Of a DNA stretch of 64,000 nucleotides, positions 30,781 through 38,412 are shown piece by piece. The DNA is from Streptacidiphilus sp. PB12-B1b. Lineage in GTDB: Bacteria; Actinomycetota; Actinomycetes; Streptomycetales; Streptomycetaceae. The first letter of the stretch is position 1, and every line of letters starts with the position of its first letter. The position numbers were made by a program, and so were the translations under genes. The stretch is from contig NZ_CP048405.1 of assembly GCF_014084125.1 (NCBI RefSeq), forward strand, positions 4,712,001 through 4,776,000. The letters run 5' to 3'. The notes beneath the pieces are model-generated. The model was not told where the DNA came from, ran no database searches, and saw nothing but the letters and a program-made list of their open reading frames with translations.

Positions 30781-31869
30781 ATGAATGCTTCACCTGCGAC
30801 AGCGGTCGGCGTCTCCGGTGCGACGGCTCTGACGGCCGAGGAGGAGTCGCCGATCCACGTCCTGTGGATCAACGCCGGCCTGAGCTGCGACGGCGACTCC
30901 GTCTCGTTGACCGCGGCCACCCAGCCGAGCATCGAGGAGATCGCGCTCAGCGTGCTGCCCGGCCTGCCCAAGATCGCCGTGCACTGGCCGCTGATCGACT
31001 TCGAGTGCGGCCCGGTGCAGGGCGCGGACAACTTCATCGAGTGGTTCTTCAAGGGCGAGCGGGGCGAGATCGACCCCTTCGTCCTGGTCATCGAGGGGTC
31101 GATCCCCAACGAGGCGATCAAGCCCGAGGGTTACTGGTGCGGTTTCGGCGACAACCCGGAGACCGGCCAGCCGATCACCACCAGCGAGTGGATCGACCGG
31201 CTCGCCCCCAAGGCGCTGGCCGTGGTGGCCATCGGCACCTGCGCGACCTACGGCGGCATCCACGCCATGGCCGGGAACCCCACCGGAGCCATGGGTGTGC
31301 CGGACTACCTGGGCTGGGACTGGAAGTCCAAGGCCGGCATCCCGATCGTCTGCGTGCCGGGCTGCCCGGTCCAGCCGGACAACTTCTCCGAGACCCTGGT
31401 GTACCTGCTGTACCAGGCCACCGGGCAGGCCCCGATGATCCCGCTGGACGACCAGCTGCGTCCCTCCTGGCTGTTCGGCGCGACCGTGCACGAGGGCTGC
31501 GACCGGGCCGGCTACTACGAGCAGGGCCAGTTCGCCACGACCTACGACTCCCCCAAGTGCCTGGTGAAGCTGGGCTGCTGGGGGCCGGTGGTGAAGTGCA
31601 ACGTGCCCAAGCGCGGCTGGATCAACGGCGTCGGCGGCTGCCCGAACGTCGGCGGCATCTGCATCGCCTGCACCATGCCCGGGTTCCCGGACAAGTTCAT
31701 GCCGTTCATGGACGAGCCCCCCGGCGGCAAGGTGTCCAGCACCGCGAGCACGGCCTACGGCTCGGTGATCCGCAAGCTGCGGTCGATCACCGCGCACACC
31801 GTGGACCAGGAGCCGAAGTGGCGGCAGCGGGGCGAGAAGCTCGCCACCGGCTACCGGCCGCCGTGGTGA
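30781..31869 (+). CDS. hhyS: Group 1h [NiFe]-hydrogenase small subunit
   Basis: 362 residues. It carries the iron-sulfur clusters that take electrons from the active site of HhyL. Cluster ligands visible are C36 with D39 (LSCDGDSV, where classical enzymes have Cys-x2-Cys), C154 (GTCATYGG), C195 (CVPGCPVQPD), and the distal set in EGCDRAGYYEQ, SPKCLVKLGCWGPVVKC and GGCPNVGGICIACTMPGFPD. The Asp-for-Cys change is the hallmark of the oxygen-tolerant actinobacterial enzyme. There is no Tat signal and no membrane anchor, so the enzyme is cytoplasmic or membrane-associated through partners. GAGGAGG precedes the ATG. It heads the hydrogenase operon. Confidence 0.95.
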   Translation: MNASPATAVGVSGATALTAEEESPIHVLWINAGLSCDGDSVSLTAATQPSIEEIALSVLPGLPKIAVHWPLIDFECGPVQGADNFIEWFFKGERGEIDPFVLVIEGSIPNEAIKPEGYWCGFGDNPETGQPITTSEWIDRLAPKALAVVAIGTCATYGGIHAMAGNPTGAMGVPDYLGWDWKSKAGIPIVCVPGCPVQPDNFSETLVYLLYQATGQAPMIPLDDQLRPSWLFGATVHEGCDRAGYYEQGQFATTYDSPKCLVKLGCWGPVVKCNVPKRGWINGVGGCPNVGGICIACTMPGFPDKFMPFMDEPPGGKVSSTASTAYGSVIRKLRSITAHTVDQEPKWRQRGEKLATGYRPPW

Positions 31870-31948
31870 CCGCCGCCCGCTAGCGCTGCCCCACCCAGCA
31901 GACCCCACCACCCGCACCACTGGCATCGAGAAGGGCACGGCAGAAACG

Positions 31949-33733
31949 ATGGCACCGACGACGAAGGCGGCCGGAGACGGCAGCGGCCTGGTAGAGATGG
32001 CCTGGGACCCGATCACCCGGATCGTGGGCAGCCTCGGCATCCACACGAAGATCGACTTCAAGCAGAAGAAGGTCGCCGAGTGCTACAGCACCTCGTCGGT
32101 CTTCCGCGGCTACAGCGTCTTCATGCGCGGCAAGGACCCCCGCGACGCGCACTTCATCACCAGCCGCATCTGCGGCATCTGCGGCGACAACCACGCCACC
32201 TGCTCGGTGTACGCGCAGAACATGGCGTACGGGGTGAAGCCGCCGCACCTGGGTGAGTGGATCATCAACCTGGGCGAGGCCGCCGAGTACATGTTCGACC
32301 ACAACATCTTCCAGGAGAACCTGGTCGGGGTCGACTACTGCGAGCGGATGGTCAAGGAGACCAACCCCGGCGTGCTGGAGCTGGCCGAGCGCACCCCGGC
32401 CCCGCACGCCGGGGACCACGGCTACCGGACCATCGCCGACATCATGCGGTCGCTCAACCCGATCGAGGGCGAGTTCTACCGCGAGGCGCTCCAGGTCAGC
32501 CGGTACACCCGGGAGATGTTCTGCCTGATGGAGGGACGCCACGTGCACCCCTCCACGCTCTACCCCGGCGGTGTGGGCACCATCGCCTCGGTGCAGCTGT
32601 TCACCGACTACCTCAGCCGGCTGATGCGCTACGTGGAGTTCATGAAGCGGGTGGTGCCGCTCCACGACGACCTGTTCGACTTCTTCTACGAGGCGCTGCC
32701 CGGGTACGAGGAGGTCGGCCGCCGCCGGGTGCTGCTCGGCTGCTGGGGCGCGCTCAACGACCCCGAGTACTGCGACTTCACCTACCGCAACATGACCGAC
32801 TGGGGACGGCGGATGTTCGTCACCCCCGGCGTCGTGGTCGACGGCAAGCTGGTCACCAACGACCTCACCCAGATCAACCTGGGCATCCGCATCCTGCTCG
32901 GCAGCTCGTACTACCAGGACTGGGAGGGCAAGGAGCAGTTCGTCACGCACGACCCGCTCGGCAACCCGGTCGACCCGCGCCACCCGTGGAACCAGCACAC
33001 CATCCCCGCGCCGCAGAAGCGCGACTTCGACGACAAGTACAGCTGGGTGATGTCCCCGCGCTGGTTCGACGGCAAGGACCACCTGGCGCTGGACACCGGC
33101 GGCGGCCCGATCGCCCGGCTGTGGTCCACCGCGCTGTCCGGGCTGGTCGACTTCGGCTACGTCAAGGCCACCGGCCACAGCGTGGTCATCAACCTGCCGA
33201 AGACCATGACCAAGCCGGAGACCACCTTCGAGTGGAAGATCCCGCAGTGGAGCAACGCGCTGGAGCGCAACCGCGCCCGCACGTACTTCCAGGCGTACGC
33301 CGCCGCCGCGGCGCTGCACTTCGCCGAGGAGGGCCTGGCCGAGGTCCGCGCCGGGCGCACCCAGACCTGGGAGAAGTTCGAGGTGCCGGACGAGGGCCTC
33401 GGCGTGGGCTTCACCGAGGCGGTGCGCGGCGTGCTGTCGCACCACATGGTGATCCGCGACGGCAAGATCGCCAACTACCACCCGTACCCGCCGACCCCGT
33501 GGAACGCCAGCACCCGCGACACCTTCGGGACGCCCGGCCCGTACGAGGACGCGGTGCAGAACACTCCGATCTTCGAGGAGAACTCCCCGGAGAACTTCAA
33601 GGGCATCGACATCATGCGGGCCGTGCGCAGCTTCGACCCCTGCCTGCCCTGCGGCGTGCACATGTACGTCGGCGGCGGCAAGACCGTGCAGACCATGCAC
33701 GTGCCCACCGGACTGAGCGGGATGGGCGGATGA
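31949..33733 (+). CDS. hhyL: Group 1h [NiFe]-hydrogenase large subunit
   Basis: 594 residues holding the Ni-Fe(CN)2CO site. Motif L1 is RICGICGDNH (C75, C78) and L2 is DPCLPCGVHMY (C565, C568). After H571 a 23-residue tail ending GLSGMGG should be removed by the maturation protease encoded at 37149 once nickel is in place. The subunit oxidises H2, and group 1h enzymes use atmospheric traces during starvation or sporulation. The start codon is 79 bases after hhyS, with AGAAGG upstream. The end overlaps the next start (ATGA), beginning a chain of coupled accessory genes. Confidence 0.96.
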   Translation: MAPTTKAAGDGSGLVEMAWDPITRIVGSLGIHTKIDFKQKKVAECYSTSSVFRGYSVFMRGKDPRDAHFITSRICGICGDNHATCSVYAQNMAYGVKPPHLGEWIINLGEAAEYMFDHNIFQENLVGVDYCERMVKETNPGVLELAERTPAPHAGDHGYRTIADIMRSLNPIEGEFYREALQVSRYTREMFCLMEGRHVHPSTLYPGGVGTIASVQLFTDYLSRLMRYVEFMKRVVPLHDDLFDFFYEALPGYEEVGRRRVLLGCWGALNDPEYCDFTYRNMTDWGRRMFVTPGVVVDGKLVTNDLTQINLGIRILLGSSYYQDWEGKEQFVTHDPLGNPVDPRHPWNQHTIPAPQKRDFDDKYSWVMSPRWFDGKDHLALDTGGGPIARLWSTALSGLVDFGYVKATGHSVVINLPKTMTKPETTFEWKIPQWSNALERNRARTYFQAYAAAAALHFAEEGLAEVRAGRTQTWEKFEVPDEGLGVGFTEAVRGVLSHHMVIRDGKIANYHPYPPTPWNASTRDTFGTPGPYEDAVQNTPIFEENSPENFKGIDIMRAVRSFDPCLPCGVHMYVGGGKTVQTMHVPTGLSGMGG

Positions 33734-34332
33734 GCGCCGCAGCGGAGACCGCCGTACCCCCCGCGCCCGCCGCCGCGCGGGCGCGGGCCGCCGACGCCGA
33801 GCAGGCCGGGCGGCGGGTCGAGGAGATCCTCGAGCGGCTCGCCGCCGCCGGCGACCCGGCGGCCGGAGCCGCCGCCGAGGAGCTGGTGCGCACCCTGATG
33901 GACTTCTACGGCGCGGGCCTGGCCCGGGTGGTGGACCTGCTCGGCTCCCCGGCCGCGCAGCAGTCCGGCGGCGCGCCGCTGGAGCAGCTGCTCGGCGACG
34001 AGCTGGTGGCCGGGCTGCTGGTGCTGCACGACCTGCACCCGGAGGACCTGCCCACCCGGATCGGACGGGCGCTGGACGGCCTGCCCGGCCGCCCGGTGGA
34101 GCTGGTCGGCTTCGACGAGGCGACCGGCGTGCTGCGGGTGCGCTCGGCCAATCCGGGCGGCTGCGGCTGCCCGAGCACCAACGCCGCGACCCGGCAGGCG
34201 GTCGAGTCCGCCCTGGCCTGCTTCGCGGCGGAGGTGGAGGCGGTCGAGCTGGAGCCGCCGGGAGGCGCCGGGCAGCCGACGCTGCTGCAGATCACCGCCC
34301 GGCCCGGCCTCGCCCCGGCGGAGGCGCCGTGA
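33730..34332 (+). CDS. Nfu-like iron-sulfur carrier domain protein of the hydrogenase operon
   Basis: 200 residues. An Ala/Arg/Glu helical N-terminal half (ARAADAEQAGRRVEEILERL..., VRTLMDFYGAGLARVVDLL) precedes a NifU/Nfu C-terminal-like domain: PVELVGFDEATGVLRVRSANPGGCGCPST, then a helix with C164. Canonical Nfu domains carry Cys-x2-Cys; here it is Cys-x-Cys (C145, C147). The protein may deliver or hold an iron-sulfur cluster for HhyS, or be an electron carrier. The start overlaps the hhyL stop and the stop overlaps the next start, so it is made in step with the enzyme. The role is inferred from position. Confidence 0.75.
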   Translation: MSAAAETAVPPAPAAARARAADAEQAGRRVEEILERLAAAGDPAAGAAAEELVRTLMDFYGAGLARVVDLLGSPAAQQSGGAPLEQLLGDELVAGLLVLHDLHPEDLPTRIGRALDGLPGRPVELVGFDEATGVLRVRSANPGGCGCPSTNAATRQAVESALACFAAEVEAVELEPPGGAGQPTLLQITARPGLAPAEAP

Positions 34333-35003
34333 GCACTGCGGACACCCGTCAGGCCTGGCCGACCAGGCCGGGCCGGCGCCCGGCCCCGACCGGGCTGCGC
34401 CGATTCGTCGCACCCGCCCCGGAACAGCAGGAGCGCTGCGAGCTGTGCGGCGCCCCGGTCGCCGAGGCCGGACACCGCCATCTGGTGGACGTCGAGAAGC
34501 GGGCGCTGAGCTGCGCCTGCACCCCGTGCGCCCTGCTGTTCGACCGGCAGGGCGCCGCCGGGGGGCGGTTCCGCACCGTCCCCGACCGCTACCTCTGCGA
34601 CCCCACGCACACCCTGGACGACGCCGCCTGGGAGCAGTTGCAGATCCCGGTCAGCGTCGCCTTCTTCTTCCGCAACGCCGCCCTGGACCGGCTGGTCGCG
34701 CTGTACCCCAGCCCGGCCGGGGCCACCGAGAGCGAGCTGGACTCCTCGACCTGGCAGTCCGTCCTCGGCGGCACGCCGCTGGCCGGGCTGCTCCAGCCGG
34801 ACGTGGAGGCGCTGCTGCTGCACCGCACCGAGGGCCGGTACGCGTGCTACCTGGTGCCGATCGACGTCTGCTACGAGCTGGTCGGGCGGATGCGCCTGCA
34901 CTGGCAGGGTTTCGACGGCGGGGCCGAGGCCCGCGCGGACCTGGCGGCGTTCTTCGCGCACGTCTCCGGGCGGGCCCGGGAGCTGCGGGGGGCCGACCAG
35001 TGA
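34329..35003 (+). CDS. DUF5947 metal-binding protein of the hydrogenase operon
   Basis: 224 residues. A proline/arginine-rich start leads to a cysteine cluster: CELC (C37, C40), then CACTPC (C62, C64, C67), with H49 and H51 between. This could hold zinc or an iron-sulfur centre. The rest is an alpha/beta domain (GRFRTVPDRYLCD, LQIPVSVAFFFRNAALDRLVALYPSPAGATE, ACYLVPIDVCYELVGRMR). I recognise it as DUF5947, which travels with group 1h hydrogenases and has no assigned function. GTG start overlapping the Nfu-like stop and GTGA at its end keep it in the coupled chain. Confidence 0.72.
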   Translation: MSTADTRQAWPTRPGRRPAPTGLRRFVAPAPEQQERCELCGAPVAEAGHRHLVDVEKRALSCACTPCALLFDRQGAAGGRFRTVPDRYLCDPTHTLDDAAWEQLQIPVSVAFFFRNAALDRLVALYPSPAGATESELDSSTWQSVLGGTPLAGLLQPDVEALLLHRTEGRYACYLVPIDVCYELVGRMRLHWQGFDGGAEARADLAAFFAHVSGRARELRGADQ

Positions 35004-35686
35004 CCGAGTTCTCCTTCGTCTGCACCGGCGTCCGCGCCGACCGCTACGCGGCCGGGCCGACGCTGCTGTTCCGGCTGCGGATCACCGCCTCCGCCGACAC
35101 CCGGGTGCACGCGCTGGCGCTCCGCTGCCAGTTGCGGATCGAACCGGCGCGGCGCACCTACGACCCGTCCGAGGCCGAGGGCCTGGCGGACCTCTTCGGC
35201 GAGCGCGACCGCTGGGGCAGCTCCATGCAGCCGGTGCAGTTCGCCCAGGTCTCGCTGGTCGTCCCCGGGTTCACCGGGGAGACCGAGGTGGAGCTGCCGG
35301 TGCCGTGCAGCTACGACCTGGACGTCGCGCCGACCCGCTACTTCCACGCGCTGGAGGGCGGCGAGGCGCCGCTGCTGCTGCTGTTCTCCGGCACCGCCTT
35401 CACCGGGCCCGGCGGCTTCCAGGTCGAGCCGGTGCCCTGGGACTGCGAGGCGGCGTACCGGATGCCGGTCGCGGTCTGGCGGGAGATGGTCGAGCAGCAC
35501 TTCCCCGGCTGCGGCTGGCTGCGGCTGGACCGCGACACCATGGACGCCCTGCTCGCCTACCGCTCCCAGCGGGCGCTGCCCTCCTGGGAGGCGACCGTGC
35601 AGGCGCTGCTGGACCCGCCCCCGCACGACCCGGCGGCCCCCGCCGGGCCCGGGCTCCCGCTCACCGCCGAAAGGACGGCCCCGTGA
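35000..35686 (+). CDS. DUF6084 protein of the hydrogenase operon
   Basis: 228 residues, with no signal peptide, membrane helix or metal motif. It begins TEFSFVCTGVRADRYAAGPTLLFRLRITAS and has FAQVSLVVPGFTGETEVELPVPCSYDLDVAPTRYFHALEGGEAPLLLLFSGTAF. This beta-rich pattern is like an immunoglobulin or C2-type sandwich. The C-terminus is helical (ACW-poor; MVEQHFPGCGWLRLDRDTMDALLAYR). I recall it as DUF6084, known only from these operons. The GTG overlaps the preceding stop and its own stop overlaps the next GTG. A structural or scaffolding role for the hydrogenase complex is a guess. Confidence 0.68.
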   Translation: MTEFSFVCTGVRADRYAAGPTLLFRLRITASADTRVHALALRCQLRIEPARRTYDPSEAEGLADLFGERDRWGSSMQPVQFAQVSLVVPGFTGETEVELPVPCSYDLDVAPTRYFHALEGGEAPLLLLFSGTAFTGPGGFQVEPVPWDCEAAYRMPVAVWREMVEQHFPGCGWLRLDRDTMDALLAYRSQRALPSWEATVQALLDPPPHDPAAPAGPGLPLTAERTAP

Positions 35687-37152
35687 CGACGTCCGTGCTC
35701 ACCCCCGAGATCGAGACCCGGTTCGCCGCCGCCCGGCAGGTGGCGGACGCCGTCCTGTTCGAGGGCTACGTGCTGTACCCGTACCGCGCCTCCGCCGCCA
35801 AGAACCGGCTGCGCTGGCAGTTCGGCGTGCTGGTCCCGCCCGCCTGGGGCGCGGACAGCGGCGAGCACGCCTTCCAGCGCACCGAGTGCCTGATGGAGCC
35901 CCGGGCCGAGGCCACGCTCTTCGTGGAGCTGCGCTTCCTGCACGCCCAGCGGCGCACCGTCCAGCGGGCCACGCCGGGCGGCGGCTACGAGACCGTGGCC
36001 GAGCTGGACCTCGCCGACCGGGTGCTCACCCCGTGGGACGAGGGGGTCGAGGAACGGGTGCAGCTGTCCGTCCCGATCGCCGAACTCGCCTCCGGGGCAA
36101 AGGAACTGACGTTCAGTCGGCCGGTCCGCGAGGAGACCGAGACGGTCGCGGACGAGCAGGGGCGGACGGTCGGTCGGCTGCTGCGCCGCCGGGAGGAGGT
36201 GCGCGGGCTGATCCGGCTGACCGCCGCCGACGTGCCCGGGCCCTACCTGGTGCAGCGGCTGACGGCGGTGGTGGAGAACACCAGCGGCTGGGAGCCGCAG
36301 CACACCGGCGCGGACCGGGAGGCGGCCCTGCCGCGCTCGCTGGTCTCCGCGCACCTGATGCTGGGCCTCAGCTCCGGTTCGTTCCTGTCCATGGCCGACC
36401 CGCCGGAGTGGGCCAGGGGAGCCGCCGCGGGCTGCGAGAACCTGCACACCTGGCCGGTGCTGGCCGGGGAGGCCGGGCGTCCGGACGTGGTGCTGTCCTC
36501 CCCGATCATCCTGGAGGACCACCCGGCCATCGCCCCGGAGAGCCCGGGCGCGCTGTACGACGCGACCGAGATCGACGAGATCCTGGCCCTGCGCACGGCC
36601 GCCCTCACCGACCAGGAGAAGCGCGAGGCCAGGGGCACCGACGACCGGGCGGCCGCGGTGATCGACCTGGCCGACTCCATGCCGCCGGAGGTGCTGGAGC
36701 GGCTGCACGGCGCGGTCCGGGCGCTGCGCGAGATCACCGACCCGGCGGCCCCGGCCCCCGTGTCCGGCCCCGACGGCAGCGGCCCGGCCGGGAGCACCGG
36801 ACAGGACTGGGACTGGAACGACTCCTTCGGCCCGCTGGCGCCGGACACCCCCTGGTGGGATCCGGAGAGCGACCGCAGCGTCGATCCGGCCCGGGACCGG
36901 GTGCTGATCGACGGCCGCCACATCGGCGCCGGCAGCCGGGTGCAACTGCGCCCGGGGCTGCGCCGCACCGACGCCCAGGACCTCTTCCTGCACGGCCGCA
37001 ACGCGCTGGTGGAGGCGGTACTGCACGACGTCGACGGCGGGGTGCACCTGGCCGTCACGGTCGAGGGCGATCCGGGCGCGGACATCCGCCGCGAGCAGGG
37101 GCGCTTCCTCTACTTCCAGCCGGACGAGGTCGCCGTGCCGGAGGACGAGTGA
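35683..37152 (+). CDS. Uncharacterised 489-residue protein of the hydrogenase operon
   Basis: 489 residues. The N-terminal two thirds are conserved-looking and beta-rich: ADAVLFEGYVLYPYRASAAKNRLRWQFGVLVPPAWG, FQRTECLMEP, SVPIAELASGAKELTFSRPVRE, SLVSAHLMLGLSSGSFLSMADPPEWA, and VVLSSPIILEDHPAIAPESPGALYDATEIDEIL. This is followed by helical GTDDRAAAVIDLADSMPPEVLERLHGAVRALRE. After a Pro/Gly linker a C-terminal domain (DWDWNDSFGPLAPDTPWWDPE ...) carries VLIDGRHIGAGSRVQLRPGLRRTDAQDLFLHGRNALVEAVLHDVDG. No known catalytic motif is visible. It is locked into the hydrogenase chain by GTGA overlaps at both ends. Function unknown. Confidence 0.7.
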   Translation: MTTSVLTPEIETRFAAARQVADAVLFEGYVLYPYRASAAKNRLRWQFGVLVPPAWGADSGEHAFQRTECLMEPRAEATLFVELRFLHAQRRTVQRATPGGGYETVAELDLADRVLTPWDEGVEERVQLSVPIAELASGAKELTFSRPVREETETVADEQGRTVGRLLRRREEVRGLIRLTAADVPGPYLVQRLTAVVENTSGWEPQHTGADREAALPRSLVSAHLMLGLSSGSFLSMADPPEWARGAAAGCENLHTWPVLAGEAGRPDVVLSSPIILEDHPAIAPESPGALYDATEIDEILALRTAALTDQEKREARGTDDRAAAVIDLADSMPPEVLERLHGAVRALREITDPAAPAPVSGPDGSGPAGSTGQDWDWNDSFGPLAPDTPWWDPESDRSVDPARDRVLIDGRHIGAGSRVQLRPGLRRTDAQDLFLHGRNALVEAVLHDVDGGVHLAVTVEGDPGADIRREQGRFLYFQPDEVAVPEDE

Positions 37153-37778
37153 ACGCCGCACCCGCCGCCGCACCCGCAGGCCGGACGCTGGTGGCCGGCG
37201 TCGGCAACATCTTCCTCGGCGACGACGGCTTCGGTGTGGAGGCGGTGCGCGCCCTGGCCGCCGGACCGCTGCCGGAGCAGGTGGAGGCGGTGGACGTGGG
37301 CGTGCGCGGCGTCCACCTCGCCTACCAACTGCTGGACGGCTACGACACCTTCGTCCTGCTGGACGCCACCGCACGCGGCGGCGAACCGGGGACGCTGTAC
37401 CTGATCGAGGTCGGCGCCCCCGACGCGGACCCGGCTCCCGGCGGCGCCCCGACCGCTCCCGTCGCCTCACCGCAGCAGCCGCTGCTGGACGGGCACCGGA
37501 TGTCCCCCGACTCGGTGCTGGCGCTGCTGGGCACCCTGTGCGCCGGAACCGGCGGCAGCCCGCCCCGGCGGACCGTGGTCGTCGGCTGCGAACCGGCCGA
37601 CCTGGAGGAGGGCATGGGGCTCAGCCCCCAGGTGGCCGAGGCGGTGCCGGTCGCCGTCCGGATGGTCCGCGGGCTGATCGGAACCCCCGGGCCGGACGGC
37701 GCGGCCGTTGCCGACGCAACCGACGACGAGCGGTGCGAACCCGCGCCGCGAACCGATGAGAGGACCCCAGCATCATGA
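37149..37778 (+). CDS. [NiFe]-hydrogenase maturation protease
   Basis: 209 residues of the HyaD/HybD/HoxM family. The N-terminus shows LVAGVGNIFLGDDGFGVEAV; the Asp/Glu/His ligands that sense nickel in the large subunit are expected at DDGFG, the VDVGVRG region and DGHRMSP. It should cleave HhyL after H571 when the metal centre is complete. A flexible Pro/Ala insert lies at about residues 96-116, and the C-terminal 30 residues are an acidic tail beyond the family core. Start GTG overlaps the previous stop; the stop overlaps the start of the 34-residue gene. Confidence 0.85.
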   Translation: MNAAPAAAPAGRTLVAGVGNIFLGDDGFGVEAVRALAAGPLPEQVEAVDVGVRGVHLAYQLLDGYDTFVLLDATARGGEPGTLYLIEVGAPDADPAPGGAPTAPVASPQQPLLDGHRMSPDSVLALLGTLCAGTGGSPPRRTVVVGCEPADLEEGMGLSPQVAEAVPVAVRMVRGLIGTPGPDGAAVADATDDERCEPAPRTDERTPAS

Positions 37779-37879
37779 AGAAGCTCATCTTCGGCGGAGC
37801 GGCCCTGGCCGTGGTCTGCGCCGTCACCGCGCAGGTGCTGCCGGACATCCGGCGTTACCTGCGCATCCGCTCCATGTGA
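37775..37879 (+). CDS. DUF6893-like 34-residue protein
   Basis: 34 codons starting at an ATG that overlaps the protease stop (ATGA). The peptide has a Lys-Lys start, one hydrophobic helix (LIFGGAALAVVCAVTAQVL) and a basic end (DIRRYLRIRSM). It fits the small DUF6893 family as I remember it: a single-pass or peripheral membrane peptide. As the last member of the coupled hydrogenase chain it might anchor the enzyme at the membrane. No other membrane helix is encoded in the chain, which makes that idea attractive. Function unproven. Confidence 0.7.
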   Translation: MKKLIFGGAALAVVCAVTAQVLPDIRRYLRIRSM

Positions 37880-37917
37880 TCATCCGTCAGCAGCCGAACG
37901 GGCTAAAGGGATCACGC

Positions 37918-37943
37918 GCGGCGGCGTGGCAGTGCGCCGCCGC
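37918..37943. terminator. Hairpin between the 34-residue gene and hypA
   Basis: Nine-base perfect arms (37918-37926 and 37935-37943) around an 8-base loop lie in the 131-base gap before hypA. It may end or attenuate the hhy transcript, so that hyp genes are partly read from their own promoter. No T-run follows. Confidence 0.45.
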
Positions 37944-38010
37944 CCGCACACCGGCCTGTAATGGGCGACAACGCAACCGGCCCGCACCGGGCGGCAGGGA
38001 GGGAATCTCC

Positions 38011-38409
38011 ATGCACGAGATGTCCATCGCGCTGGCCGTCGTCGGCCAGGTGGAGGAGGCGGCGCAGGCCGCCGGTGCCACCGCCGTCCGGTCGGTCCGG
38101 CTCCAGGTGGGCGAACTCGCCGGAGTGGTACCGGACTCGCTCGCCTTCTGCTTCGAACTGGCCTGCGCCGGAACGCTGTTGGAGGGCTGCGAGCTGGTCG
38201 CCGAGCCCGTACCGGCCCGGGCCAGGTGCGAGCCGTGCGCCGACGAGTGGGCCGTGGGCATGCCGCCCGAGCTGTGCTGCCCGGCCTGCGGCACGGCCGC
38301 CGCGGAACTGCTCTCCGGCCGCGAGCTGCAGATCGCCGACGTGCAGTGGCAGGACGGCCCGGCGCCCGCCCCCGCCCCCTCCCGCGAACCGATCCACCAG
38401 GAGCGCTGA
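38011..38409 (+). CDS. hypA: Hydrogenase nickel incorporation protein HypA
   Basis: 132 residues. The invariant N-terminal MHEMSIA contains the nickel ligand His2. The zinc site is C73-x2-C76 and C90-x2-C93, with an extra Cys at 89. The C-terminus has the usual ELxIxDVxW-like end followed by a proline-rich tail. HypA works with HypB to place nickel in HhyL. GGAGGGAA precedes the ATG. It begins the hypABFCDE block, three bases before hypB. Confidence 0.93.
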   Translation: MHEMSIALAVVGQVEEAAQAAGATAVRSVRLQVGELAGVVPDSLAFCFELACAGTLLEGCELVAEPVPARARCEPCADEWAVGMPPELCCPACGTAAAELLSGRELQIADVQWQDGPAPAPAPSREPIHQER

Positions 38410-38412
38410 ACC

